DNA from: Gaiellasilicea sp963784895
Lineage (GTDB): Bacteria; Actinomycetota; Thermoleophilia; Gaiellales; Gaiellaceae
Direction: 5' to 3'
Length of the DNA stretch: 64,000 nucleotides
NCBI GenBank assembly: GCA_963784895.1
Contig: CAWATM010000007.1
Span: 223,293-287,292, forward strand
Shown here in pieces: positions 1-7,885 of the stretch; the stretch's first letter is position 1, and every line of letters starts with the position of its first letter. The notes beneath the pieces are model-generated. The model saw only the letters and a list, made by a program, of their open reading frames with translations. It made no database searches and had not been told where the DNA came from. Both the position numbers and the translations under genes were made by a program.

Positions 1-935
1 GAGAGCGGGAACGAGTGCGAGAGGCCGAAGACGACCATGCTCGCGCCGAAGACGGCGACGACGATCAGGAGCTTCCGCCCCGCCATCCCCCTGAGCGGCC
101 GACGGGTGAGCATGATCCCGGCGAGCATCGCGCCCACCGCCGGCGCGCTCCGAAGCACGCCGAGGCCGACCGGCCCGACGTCGAGGATGTCGCGCGCGAA
201 CACCGGCAGCAGCGCCACGGCGCCGCCGAAGAGCACTGCGACGAGGTCGAGCGAGATCGCGCCCAGCAGCACCGGCGTCCGCCTGACGAAGCGGAGGCCG
301 GCGAGCAACGAGACGAGGCGCGAGCCGCCGACATCGAACGGCGCCGCCTCGATCTCCCGCGGCTTCATCGGCAGCACGAAGCCGACCGAGATCAGCATCA
401 GCACCGCGCCGGTCGCGTAGACGACACCCGGCCCGAGCGCGAAGAGCAGGCCGCCAACCGCGGGGCCGACGACGACCACGCCCTGGAAGACCGTCGAGCG
501 AAGCGCGATCGCGCTCGGCAGTAGCTCGTAGGGCACGAGCGTCGGCGTCATCGAACGGATCGCGGGGTTGCCCACCGCGGCCGTGCAGCCGCTCGCAAAC
601 GAGAGCGCGAGGAACGGCCAGAGCTGATCGGCGCCGCTGAGGCTGACGACCAGGAGCAGGAGTGTGATCGCCGCGTCGACGGCGAGCGAGCCGGCGTAGA
701 TCAGCTTCCGCGGCAGCCGATCGGCGAGCGCGCCGGCGGGCAGCGCGAACAGGAGCAGCGGCAGGAACTCGGCCAGGCCAACGAGGCCGAGGTGGAACGG
801 GTTGCGGGCGATGTCGTAGACCTGCCAGCCGACGGCGACGAAGACCATCTCGCGGCCGAAGCCGTACGAGATGCTCGAGCCCAGCGAGAGCGAGTAGTCG
901 CGCTCGCGGAGGACCGGTGGCAGCCGCCGTTTCAT
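1..935 (-). CDS. MFS transporter (EntS/MFS_3-like), 3' end cut by window edge
   Basis: An open frame runs from an ATG at 935 to the window edge without a stop, about 311 residues. The N-terminus (MKRRLPPVLRERDYSLSLGS) leads into a series of hydrophobic helices, with a charged loop of the type ALADRLPRKLI after helix 2 that matches the MFS cytoplasmic loop signature. Later residues (LGAISLDLVAVLFGGAVALL, then TRRPLRGMAGRKLLI) fit the second half of the fold. The overall order resembles the enterobactin-exporter-like MFS_3 family, which exports siderophores or drugs. Substrate cannot be told. It is divergent from the dehydrogenase gene at 967. The C-terminal helices lie outside the window. Confidence 0.85.
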   Translation of the reverse strand, partial: MKRRLPPVLRERDYSLSLGSSISYGFGREMVFVAVGWQVYDIARNPFHLGLVGLAEFLPLLLFALPAGALADRLPRKLIYAGSLAVDAAITLLLLVVSLSGADQLWPFLALSFASGCTAAVGNPAIRSMTPTLVPYELLPSAIALRSTVFQGVVVVGPAVGGLLFALGPGVVYATGAVLMLISVGFVLPMKPREIEAAPFDVGGSRLVSLLAGLRFVRRTPVLLGAISLDLVAVLFGGAVALLPVFARDILDVGPVGLGVLRSAPAVGAMLAGIMLTRRPLRGMAGRKLLIVVAVFGASMVVFGLSHSFPL

Positions 936-966
936 CGGACGGCGAGGCTATCCATACGATGCGGGC

Positions 967-1794
967 GTGCGCGCGGTCGTGCTCGACGCAGACAGACAGC
1001 CCCGCCTTGCGGACGCGCCCGCACCTGTCGACCCGATCCGCGTGCTCGCCTGCGGGCTCTGCGGCTCGGACGTGGAAAAGATCGGCGTCGCGCCGACGGG
1101 GACGGTGCTGGGGCACGAGGTCGTCGCACAGCGGGCAGATGGCGCGCGCATCGCGCTGATCCATCACCTCCCCTGCGGCGAGTGCGCGCGCTGCCTAGCC
1201 GGCCACGAGTCGACCTGCGAGCGCTTCGCCAAGGCGACGATCGTCCCCGGCGGCTTTGCCGAGAACGTCGAGACCGCCGAGGGGATCGAGCTGGCGGACG
1301 GGATCGGGGACGCGCTCGGCACGTACCTCGAGCCGCTCGCGTGCGTTCTTCGCGGCGCGGAGCGGGTGCCTCCCGGACGCGTGCTCGTCGTCGGCCAGGG
1401 CTTCATTGGGCGGCTCGTCGCGGGGGTGCTGCGGCGCCGCGGCGACGAGGTGTTCGCCGTCGACACGCGACCGGAGCGAGCCGGTCCAGCGCCGGACGGC
1501 CCCGTCGGCGCGGCCATTCTCTGCGCTCCGGCCGCGCCGCTCGACGCGGTCGAGCCGGGCGGCACGGTCCTCGTCTTCTCTCCCGCCGCGCCGGTCGACC
1601 TCGACCTCGTCTACCGCAACGAGCTGACGCTAACCGGGTCGCGCTCGGCGACGCCCGGGCACATGCGGGCGGCGCTCGAGTTCCTGTCCGAGCTCGACGT
1701 GCCCGAGCCGGAGGTGCTTCCCCTCGAACGCTTCGCCGAGGGGCTCGAGCTCTACCGCTCCGGCCGCGCGCTCAAGGTCGTCTTCACGCCGTGA
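967..1794 (+). CDS. zinc-dependent alcohol/polyol dehydrogenase, short form (275 aa)
   Basis: Medium-chain dehydrogenase with the catalytic zinc motif CGLCGSD near residue 23, a GHEV motif, and a complete four-cysteine structural zinc lobe (CGECARCLAGHESTC). A short Rossmann segment (VLVVGQGFIGRLVAG) follows, and the tail YRNELTLTGSRSATPGHM is typical of threonine/sorbitol dehydrogenase relatives. At 275 residues it is shorter than the usual 340 or so; the loss is in the cofactor domain. The GTG start at 967 is chosen because the protein then begins with a normal first beta strand. Its stop overlaps the GTG of the next dehydrogenase (GTGA), so the two are translationally coupled. Substrate unknown. 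Confidence 0.85.
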   Translation: MRAVVLDADRQPRLADAPAPVDPIRVLACGLCGSDVEKIGVAPTGTVLGHEVVAQRADGARIALIHHLPCGECARCLAGHESTCERFAKATIVPGGFAENVETAEGIELADGIGDALGTYLEPLACVLRGAERVPPGRVLVVGQGFIGRLVAGVLRRRGDEVFAVDTRPERAGPAPDGPVGAAILCAPAAPLDAVEPGGTVLVFSPAAPVDLDLVYRNELTLTGSRSATPGHMRAALEFLSELDVPEPEVLPLERFAEGLELYRSGRALKVVFTP

Positions 1795-2705
1795 GGGCGT
1801 TGCGCTTCCACGGGCCGGGCGACCTGCGGCTCGAGGACGTGCCGCACCCCGAGCCCGGGCCCGGCGACGTGCTCGTCCAGATCGAGGTCGCGCTCACGGA
1901 CGGCACCGACCTGAAGACGTTCCGCCGCGGCCATCCCGTCCTGCTGGGCGAGCTGCCGAGCCCGTTCGGCCACGAGTTCTGCGGGATCGACGTCGCCACC
2001 AGCCGGCGCGTCGTCGCCGCCAACTCGGCGGCAGGCGACGAGCGCGGGACGCCGTTCGAGCTCCTGAACGGGGCCTACGCCGAGCTGCTGCTCGTGCCGG
2101 CGGCGATCGCGGCGGTCAACCTCCATCCCGTGCCGCCGGGGCTGGACCCCGAGGTGGCGGCGATGGTCGAGCCGCTCGCGTGCTGCCTCCGCGGCGTCGA
2201 GCGAGCGGCGATCGCCGCCGGCGACCGGGTGGCGATCCTCGGCGCCGGCCCGATCGGGCTGATGCTCGCCGCCTGCGTCGCCGACGCCGGTGGGCGGCCC
2301 GAGGTCGTGGGCGGCCGCGCCGAGCGGCGCGCGCTCGTCCCCGAGTTCGGCGGCGCGACCGGCGACGGTGAGAGAGCGGACGTCGTGATCGAGGCGGCCG
2401 GGACCGACGAGGCGTGGCAGCGGGCGCTCGAGCTCGTCCGCCCGGGCGGCACCGTCCTCTACTTCGGCGGCCGCGAAGCCGGCGCAGAGCTGCGCGTCGA
2501 CGCCTTCCGGCTCCACTACGAGGAGCTGACGCTGCGCGGCGCCTTCCACCACGCGCCTCGCCACGTCCGCGCTGCGCTCGCCTTCCTCGCCAGCGGCGCC
2601 TATCCGTGGGAGCGGCTGATCACGCACCGGATCCGGCTCGAGGAGGTGCCGGCGCTGCTGGCCGACCCGCCGCGCGACTACCTCAAGGCCGCGGTGATCC
2701 CTTGA
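1791..2705 (+). CDS. medium-chain dehydrogenase lacking zinc-site cysteines
   Basis: 304 residues, GTG start at 1791 overlapping the previous stop. GroES-like and Rossmann domains are clear (VAILGAGPIGLMLA; TVLYFGGREAGAELRVDAF; HYEELTLRGAFHHAPRHV). The usual CGTDLK catalytic-zinc motif reads DGTDLKTFRRGH, so the zinc-binding Cys is Asp. The structural four-Cys lobe is also missing: after RVVAANSA the chain goes directly to GDERGTPFELLNGAYAE. FGHEFCG is kept. Either this is a zinc-independent reductase or a non-catalytic partner of the zinc-bearing paralogue encoded just upstream. Family assignment is firm, activity is not. Confidence 0.85.
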   Translation: MRALRFHGPGDLRLEDVPHPEPGPGDVLVQIEVALTDGTDLKTFRRGHPVLLGELPSPFGHEFCGIDVATSRRVVAANSAAGDERGTPFELLNGAYAELLLVPAAIAAVNLHPVPPGLDPEVAAMVEPLACCLRGVERAAIAAGDRVAILGAGPIGLMLAACVADAGGRPEVVGGRAERRALVPEFGGATGDGERADVVIEAAGTDEAWQRALELVRPGGTVLYFGGREAGAELRVDAFRLHYEELTLRGAFHHAPRHVRAALAFLASGAYPWERLITHRIRLEEVPALLADPPRDYLKAAVIP

Positions 2706-2874
2706 CCAGCCGGATGGCGAAGGCGCCTGCGCCCGCGACACCGGCGAGTGCGAGCGAGGCGAGATTCGTCGTCGCGCACGTCCGGCAGGCGTTGCAGCAG
2801 ACCGCCGCCATCGGCGCGTGCTCGCCGTACTTCCCGGCCGCCTGCACCATCCGTCCCTGCCAGACCGCCTTCAT
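2683..2874 (-). CDS. small Cys-rich membrane protein, unknown
   Basis: 63 residues from an ATG at 2874. The middle carries a cysteine cluster (CCNACRTC), followed by one hydrophobic stretch rich in Ala/Gly (LASLALAGVAGAGAFAIRL) that could cross the membrane. Its last 23 bases overlap the end of the convergent dehydrogenase gene, and its start lies 20 bases from the divergent bicupin start. The Cys spacing is not random-looking, but the length is short and I do not recognise a family. Confidence 0.45.
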   Translation of the reverse strand: MKAVWQGRMVQAAGKYGEHAPMAAVCCNACRTCATTNLASLALAGVAGAGAFAIRLVKGSPRP

Positions 2875-2894
2875 GGGGTCATGATACGCAGCGG

Positions 2895-3860
2895 ATGGGA
2901 CTTGCTCACTGGGACGACGTCGAGCAGCACCGGCGTGCGAAGGGCGAGATGGACGCGACCTGGCAGCGGCTCGGCGACGCCGCCGGGACGAAGGGCGTCG
3001 GGCTCAACCGGGTCCGCGTCGCGCCGGGAAAGCTGCCGACGCCGCCGCACTCGCACGGCGCCTCCGAGGAGGTCTACTACGTACTCGGCGGCTCCGGCCT
3101 GGCGTGGCAGGACGATCAGGTGCACGAGGTTCGTCCCGGCGACTGCGTCATCCACCGCGCCAATGAGCTCGAGCACACGTTCATCGCGGGTCCCGACGGG
3201 CTCGACTACCTCGTCTTCGGCACGAGGCACCCGACCGAGATCGGCTGGCTGCCGCGCTCGAGCGCCGTTCGCTTCGGCTGGCCCTGGGCCGAGGGCCGGG
3301 TCGACGATCCGTGGGACCGCGAAGCCGAGGCGCCGCCGCTCGAGGTCGGCGAGCCGGCCGCGCGCCCGCCGAACATCCTCAACGTCGACGAGGTCGAGCT
3401 CGAGCGCTGGGGCGGAGCGACGACCGCGCCGTTCGCGACGAGGGAGCGCTCCGACCTGGCCGGCTTCCATTGGGAGCGGCTCGATCCCGGGACGCGCGGC
3501 TCGGTGCCGCACTGCCATTCCGAGGAGGAGGAGATCTTCGTCATCCTCGAGGGCGAGGGGACGCTGCACCTGTGGCCGTCGCCGTCGTTCGCCGCCGGGA
3601 CGGGCACCGAGCGTGAGGCGATCCCGATCCGCGCCGGCCACGTCGTCGCGCGGCCGCCGGCGACGCGCGTCAGCCACTGGTTCCGCGCCGGCCACGACGG
3701 GCTGACGATGCTCATCTACGGGACGCGGAAGCCGAACGACATGTGCTGGTACCCGCGCTCGAACAAGATCGCCTGGCGCGGGCTCGGCGTCATCGGCCGG
3801 ATCGAGGTGCTCGACTACTTCGACGGCGAGCCCGACGACGACGGCAGCGACGACTTCTAG
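2895..3860 (+). CDS. bicupin protein (two cupin domains)
   Basis: 321 residues from the ATG at 2895. The first cupin barrel contains PTPPHSHGASEEVYYVLGG, which has the His-x-His and Glu metal ligands, and the second motif GDCVIHRANELEH. A second barrel starts near residue 190 with VPHCHSEEEEIFVILEGEG and ends with the matching RAGHVVARPPATRVSH. Metal binding is therefore likely in both barrels. Both halves also repeat an YGTR/FGTR-x(4-7)-WYPRS or WLPRS motif after the barrel. The acidic C-terminus (EPDDDGSDDF) is unstructured. Cupins include isomerases, dioxygenases and storage proteins, and the sequence does not decide between them. Confidence 0.85.
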   Translation: MGLAHWDDVEQHRRAKGEMDATWQRLGDAAGTKGVGLNRVRVAPGKLPTPPHSHGASEEVYYVLGGSGLAWQDDQVHEVRPGDCVIHRANELEHTFIAGPDGLDYLVFGTRHPTEIGWLPRSSAVRFGWPWAEGRVDDPWDREAEAPPLEVGEPAARPPNILNVDEVELERWGGATTAPFATRERSDLAGFHWERLDPGTRGSVPHCHSEEEEIFVILEGEGTLHLWPSPSFAAGTGTEREAIPIRAGHVVARPPATRVSHWFRAGHDGLTMLIYGTRKPNDMCWYPRSNKIAWRGLGVIGRIEVLDYFDGEPDDDGSDDF

Positions 3861-3869
3861 GGCCGCGCT

Positions 3870-4541
3870 CTAGACGAAGAGGGTCAGCTCGGGCTCGCGC
3901 TCACCGCGCAGCACGGCGAGGTCGACCTCGACACACGCGATTCCCCGCGACTCGGCGAGCGTCACCGCCTGCGGCTTGAAGGACTGTGCCGCGAGGAGCC
4001 CGCGGCAGGCCGCTTTCGCCGGGTCGGCGCGGATGAAGCCGAGGTAGCGCGTCAGCTGCTCGACCGCCTCGATCGTGCCGACGCGCTTGATCTCGACCGC
4101 GACCCAGCCGTCGTCGCAGTCGCGGCACATCAGGTCGACTGGGCCGATCTCGGTCATCCACTCGCGCCGGTCGAGCCGGAGCTCGGCCTCGAGCCATCCC
4201 GGCGCTGCGGCGAGCGCCTCCTGGAGGTGCTTCTCAACGCCGTCCTTCTCGAGCCCGGCCACCTCGTCCATCTCGTGCTCCTGATCCGAGAGCACCTCGG
4301 CGATCCGGATCTCCAGCTGATCCTCGGTCTTGCCGGCGCGCTTGCGGACGACGATCAGCCCGTCCGACTCCTCGATCACGGTCGGCGGCGTCATCCAGTT
4401 GCTCGGCCGGTAGCCGCCGCTGTCCGCGTGGACGAGCACGGAGCCGTCGGACTTGATCATCAGCAGTCGCACCGCCTCGGGCAGGAAGGCGTCGAGACGG
4501 CCGGTGTAGGTGACCTCGCAGCGGGCGACGAGCAGGCGCAT
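3870..4541 (-). CDS. nucS: mismatch-specific endonuclease NucS (EndoMS)
   Basis: 223 residues, the normal NucS length. The N-terminal DNA-binding domain begins MRLLVARCEVTYTGRL and includes IKSDGSVLVHADSGG. The C-terminal nuclease domain has the RecB/PD-(D/E)xK core: GPVDLMCRD supplies the Asp and VAVEIKRVGT the Glu and Lys, followed by the QLTRYLGF helix. The protein ends in ELTLFV, which resembles the sliding-clamp-binding tail known in NucS. NucS carries out non-canonical mismatch repair in Actinobacteria that lack MutS/MutL. It is monocistronic, with a palindromic repeat array directly upstream. Confidence 0.95.
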   Translation of the reverse strand: MRLLVARCEVTYTGRLDAFLPEAVRLLMIKSDGSVLVHADSGGYRPSNWMTPPTVIEESDGLIVVRKRAGKTEDQLEIRIAEVLSDQEHEMDEVAGLEKDGVEKHLQEALAAAPGWLEAELRLDRREWMTEIGPVDLMCRDCDDGWVAVEIKRVGTIEAVEQLTRYLGFIRADPAKAACRGLLAAQSFKPQAVTLAESRGIACVEVDLAVLRGEREPELTLFV

Positions 4542-4567
4542 GGGCCGCCCAACCTACTGTCCCTTTC

Positions 4568-4675
4568 GGACGTGCGAGGTCCTGGCCCCCGACACGTCCC
4601 TGGCGGACGTGCGAGGTCCTGGCCCCGACACGTCCCTCGCGGACGTGGGGGGTTTTGGCCCCGGCACGTCCCCGC
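4568..4675. repeat. three tandem copies of a palindromic 35-37 bp element
   Basis: Three consecutive units lie at 4568-4604, 4605-4640 and 4641-4675. Each begins with GGACGTG and ends with CACGTCC, so each can form its own hairpin with a 7-bp stem, and the inside reads roughly CGAGGTCCTGGCCCC. Units 1 and 2 are nearly identical, unit 3 has diverged. They fill the gap between the start of nucS and the end of the upstream methyltransferase on the same strand. The arrangement is like REP/BIME extragenic elements. No coding potential is apparent. Confidence 0.8.
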
Positions 4676-4696
4676 AAGCCCCCCGGGGCGATGGCG

Positions 4697-5332
4697 CTAG
4701 CGGCGGCGGACGAGGGTGACGCCGTCGCGCACGGTCAGCTGGACGGCGACGACGCGGTCGTCGGAGGCGAGCTTGTCGTTCAGAGCGGCGATCAGCCTCG
4801 TCGTCTCATCGGGCGGGTCGAGCACGCGCCCGCTCCAGAGGGTGTTGTCGATCGCGATCAGCGCGCGCTCGGAGAGCCGCGGCAGCACCGCCTCGTAGTA
4901 GGCGTCGTAGTTCTCCTTGTCCGCGTCGATGAAGACGAAGTCGAACTCGCCCGCGAGCGTCGCGATCGTCTCCAGCGCCGGCCCGAGATGGAGCGTGACC
5001 TTGCTTCCGTGCGGACTCCGGTCGAAGTAGCGCTGGGCAACCTCGGCGTGCTTCGGGTCGATGTCCAGCGTGTCGATCCGCCCGTCCGGCGGCAGCGCGG
5101 CCGCCATCGAGAGCGCCGAGTAGCCGGTGAAGGTGCCGATCTCGAGCACCCGCTTCGCACCGGAGCCGGCGACGAGCAACTCGAGGAACCGCCCCTCGAT
5201 CGGCCCGGTCAGCATCTGCGGGGACGCCATCGTCGCCTTCGTCTCCGCGGCCAACTCGGCGAGCAGCGCCTCGGGAGGGGTCGTATGCCGCTCGGAGTAC
5301 TCCTCCAGCTCCTCCTCGACGAGGAAGCTCAT
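4697..5332 (-). CDS. class I SAM-dependent O-methyltransferase
   Basis: 211 residues. The start ATG at 5332 overlaps the stop of the metallo-hydrolase gene (ATGA). It carries the caffeoyl-CoA-type O-methyltransferase pattern: MLTGPIEGRFLELLV, SAM-binding motif I VLEIGTFTGYSALSMA, the acidic DTLDIDP that holds the SAM ribose, FDFVFIDADKENYDAYYE with metal-binding Asp, and ALIAIDNTLWSG with the second metal ligand pair. Members methylate catechol-like hydroxyls using a divalent metal. The acceptor is unknown. It forms an operon with the MBL-fold enzyme. Confidence 0.92.
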   Translation of the reverse strand: MSFLVEEELEEYSERHTTPPEALLAELAAETKATMASPQMLTGPIEGRFLELLVAGSGAKRVLEIGTFTGYSALSMAAALPPDGRIDTLDIDPKHAEVAQRYFDRSPHGSKVTLHLGPALETIATLAGEFDFVFIDADKENYDAYYEAVLPRLSERALIAIDNTLWSGRVLDPPDETTRLIAALNDKLASDDRVVAVQLTVRDGVTLVRRR

Positions 5333-5997
5333 CGCTCGACCCTCGAGCCGCCGACGATCGCCTCGCGCCCAGCGGAGAAGCGCACCATCGCCTTGCCCTT
5401 GCCGTCGTAGTCGGGCGACCAGACGACGAGCGTGGCCTCCTCGCCGCCGACGCGGACCGCCTCGTCGATCGACGCCGCCTCGCCGCGCCAGTAGCGCACG
5501 AACGGGTTCTCCTCCCACTCGCGGCCGATCGTCGTCTCGTCCGTGTGCCCCGGCAGGACGCGCACCTCGGGCGGCAGCGTCATCAGCGTGTCCATCACCG
5601 ACGCCCTGATCGGCGCGGCATCCGGGCCACCGCCGACGGCATCCTTGAAGAGGATGTCCGCCGTGAAGGCGACCGTCTCGTTCGCGACGAAGGCGAGGTG
5701 GTCGGGCGCGTGGCCGGGAGTCTCGAGCGCCTCGATCGTGAGCCCGCCGGTCTCGAGTGGGCCCTTGACGATCTCGACGCCGTAGCGCTCGACGAGCTCC
5801 GCGTCGCCGGCGACGTGATCCGGGTGTGAGTGCGTCGTGAGCAGGTGCGTGACCTTCAGGCGCTCGCGCTCCACGACCTCGTGCAGCGGGTCGAGCGGCG
5901 CGCCGCTGTCGATGAAGACGGCCGTCCCGCCGGGCTCGTCCGCAAGCAGGTAGGCGTTCGAGAGCCAGTCGGGATGCATGCTCCGCTCGATCAGCAC
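5329..5997 (-). CDS. MBL-fold metallo-hydrolase
   Basis: 222 residues from a GTG at 5997 (MLIERSMHPDWLSN); another GTG at 6012 is possible. The zinc-binding motif THSHPDHVAGD gives the HxHxDH signature. TPGHAPDHLAF, FTADILFKDAVGG and LPGHTDETTIG supply the remaining metal ligands. Small glyoxalase-II-like hydrolases of this type cleave thioesters or other esters. The C-terminal strand (YRWRGEAASIDEAV region onward) is acidic. The stop overlaps the start of the methyltransferase gene by four bases, so the two are co-translated. Confidence 0.9.
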   Translation of the reverse strand: MLIERSMHPDWLSNAYLLADEPGGTAVFIDSGAPLDPLHEVVERERLKVTHLLTTHSHPDHVAGDAELVERYGVEIVKGPLETGGLTIEALETPGHAPDHLAFVANETVAFTADILFKDAVGGGPDAAPIRASVMDTLMTLPPEVRVLPGHTDETTIGREWEENPFVRYWRGEAASIDEAVRVGGEEATLVVWSPDYDGKGKAMVRFSAGREAIVGGSRVER

Positions 5998-6094
5998 GGC
6001 GAGACCGTACACCGCGAGAAAGGATCGCGGCCGACGAGGACTCTTCCCCTGTGGGTGCGCGCGCTCGCGAGAGCCGCGCGCGCCTGGGCCTCTC

Positions 6095-7315
6095 CTACGG
6101 CGCCGGCGGCAGCGCCGGGACAGGCACCGCAGGAACCGGCACCGGCGGAGCGCTCGCCCCAGCGGCGCCCGCCGCGCCGGTCGCGGTCTCGACGACGTCC
6201 GCAAGAGCCGGTGAGGCCGGCGGCGCCGGCAGGGGAAGCGGCGACGAGGACGGCGGCGGCACCGGCAGCGCGACCGGCAGCGGCGGACCGGCAGCCTGCT
6301 CGAGGACGGCTTCGACCGTCCCGACGACGCCGGGGAGCGAGGGTGGCGGCTGCGGCTGGTCGGCGTCACTGGCCGGAGCGGTACCGGCCTCGGGCACGGT
6401 CCGAGGAATCGGCGGGGGCACCGCAGCAGGCTGCGACCGCGGCCGAGGCGGCACCGTCGGCGTGGGCGGGGGCGCAGCATGGACGACGGTGCGGGCCGGG
6501 AGCGCGGCCGGCTTCGCCGCGCGGGCGGGTGGAGCGGCGGTGATGCGGCCAGCGGCAGTCCGTTTGGCGGGAGCGGCAGTCCGTTCGGCGGGAGCGGCAC
6601 TCGGCGCGGCGACAACGGGCGCCGGCCGGAGCCCGTCGGCCTGGGAGACCGGAACGGCGACGCTTGCACCGCCAACCGTGAGCACTGCGGCGCCGAGCGT
6701 ACCGGCGGCGCGCGGGGCCAGCGCGGCGAGCTCGACGCGCGACCAGAGCCCTGCAATCCAGCCGGGTAGCGGCGGCAGGAAGATCGGCCGACGGACTGCG
6801 ACGGTCGGCGGATCGAGCACGTCGCGCAGCGACCGCCGGGCGCGGAAGAGGAGCATCTGGACCGAGCCCACCGTCGAGTCGAGCTCCTCGGCGATCTCGG
6901 CGTAGGAGAGGCCGACGATCTCGCGGAGCACGAAGATGCGCCGCTGCTCGGGCGGCAGCGTCGCGAGCGCCTCGCTCAGCACGCGCGACCGCTCGTACGG
7001 GAGCTCGGCCGTGGTTGGGAAGTCCGCGTCATCGACGAGCTCCTCACGCGGGCGGCGCTGGGCGTTCCGGAAGCGGCGGCGCCGCACGTTCTCCGAGATC
7101 GCGAGCAGCCACGCTCGCGGCGACTCCGGCCGCGCGCCGCGCAGGACGGCGCGGTAGGCGTCCGCGAACGCAGCCTGCGTCACGTCCTCCGCGTCCTGCG
7201 GGTTCCCGAGCTTGCGCAGCGCCGCCCGGTAGACGTCGCCGCGAAGCCCCCGGTAGAGCTCCTCGAAGGTGAGATCTACCCCGGCACGAGCGGTGTCGGG
7301 TCGGCTCGTGGCCAT
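6095..7315 (-). CDS. ECF sigma factor with C-terminal TM segment and Pro/Ala-rich tail
   Basis: 406 residues, about twice a normal ECF factor. Region 2 lies near residues 15-85 (AEDVTQAAFADAYRA, SPRAWLLAISENVRRRRF) and region 4 near 115-170 (LATLPPEQRRIFVLREIVGLSYAEIAEELDS... split here, ending VQMLLFRARRSLRDVL). After it comes a hydrophobic segment (AAGTLGAAVLTVGGASVAV) and then roughly 190 residues almost wholly Pro, Ala, Val and Thr. This predicts a membrane-tethered sigma factor with an outer low-complexity tail. No separate anti-sigma gene is adjacent; the tail may take over that role. The GTG/ATG-rich upstream and divergent context give no clear self-promoter. Confidence 0.85.
   Translation of the reverse strand: MATSRPDTARAGVDLTFEELYRGLRGDVYRAALRKLGNPQDAEDVTQAAFADAYRAVLRGARPESPRAWLLAISENVRRRRFRNAQRRPREELVDDADFPTTAELPYERSRVLSEALATLPPEQRRIFVLREIVGLSYAEIAEELDSTVGSVQMLLFRARRSLRDVLDPPTVAVRRPIFLPPLPGWIAGLWSRVELAALAPRAAGTLGAAVLTVGGASVAVPVSQADGLRPAPVVAAPSAAPAERTAAPAKRTAAGRITAAPPARAAKPAALPARTVVHAAPPPTPTVPPRPRSQPAAVPPPIPRTVPEAGTAPASDADQPQPPPSLPGVVGTVEAVLEQAAGPPLPVALPVPPPSSSPLPLPAPPASPALADVVETATGAAGAAGASAPPVPVPAVPVPALPPAP
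6551..6592. repeat. two tandem 21-bp repeats inside the sigma factor tail
   Basis: Two near-perfect copies of a 21-bp unit beginning AGCGGCAGTCCGTT lie at 6551-6571 and 6572-6592, with a third partial copy after them. On the coding strand they give the seven-residue AERTAAP/AKRTAAG pattern in the low-complexity tail. Slippage at such repeats could change the tail length between strains. Confidence 0.75.
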
Positions 7316-7351
7316 GTCGAAGTAACGTTCGTAAAGAAGAAAAGGATGCGA

Positions 7352-7852
7352 TCAGCGCTCGACACGGCGCTTTGCCGCGCGGAGCCAGAGGCGCCTCGTC
7401 AGCCCGCTGAAAGGACGGATCACGAGCCAGTAAGCGCCGAAGCGGCGCCGGGACGCCGCGTCGGTGAGGAAGACGCGTGTCTCGGTCTCGAGCCGTGCAC
7501 CCTCCCCGTCTGGCAGCGCGCGGAGGTCAAGAGCGAGCTTCGCGTACCCGGGCTCGGTGAAGTGGACGAAGTCCTCGCCGGAGCGGGTGCCGCCGCGGCG
7601 AGACCAGGGCTGCCCGATCAGGACGAGCGTCTCCGGGTCGTGGAGCCGGAAGCCCTGCGCCTGCAGCGACGCCCAGATCGGGCCGCGCGGCGCCGCCCTG
7701 AGGCCGCGCAGGCGAAAGAGGATCGAGACCAGCGGCACGTCCTCGAGCCGCGTCTCCCGGGCAGCCGCGAGCGCAGCCTCCGGAGTAGCGTCGACGCGGA
7801 GCGAATGCCGCTCGCGGTGGTGGTAAACGGGGAGCGCGTCCGTGACCGTCAT
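7352..7852 (-). CDS. hypothetical protein, SRPBCC/DUF2867-like
   Basis: 166 residues starting MTVTDALPVYHHRERHSL. It opens with a pattern common in SRPBCC-like small proteins (RVDATPEAALAAARETRLEDVP), followed by strands (DFVHFTEPGYAKLALDLRAL; ARLETETRVFLTDAASRRRF) and a basic C-terminal helix (GLTRRLWLRAAKRR). The order fits helix-grip folds that bind a hydrophobic ligand, but the match is from overall pattern only. It is divergent from the membrane protein gene at 7886, with 33 bases between the two starts, which likely share a control region. Confidence 0.7.
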   Translation of the reverse strand: MTVTDALPVYHHRERHSLRVDATPEAALAAARETRLEDVPLVSILFRLRGLRAAPRGPIWASLQAQGFRLHDPETLVLIGQPWSRRGGTRSGEDFVHFTEPGYAKLALDLRALPDGEGARLETETRVFLTDAASRRRFGAYWLVIRPFSGLTRRLWLRAAKRRVER

Positions 7853-7885
7853 GCCCTGATGCTCTCAAACGGCGAGAATCGCCCG

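Noticed and set aside
792..1790. Long plus-strand frame upstream of the second dehydrogenase
   Set aside because: It is antisense to the MFS gene and then overlaps the first dehydrogenase in another frame, and has Arg-rich shadow composition. Only 1791-2705 is real.
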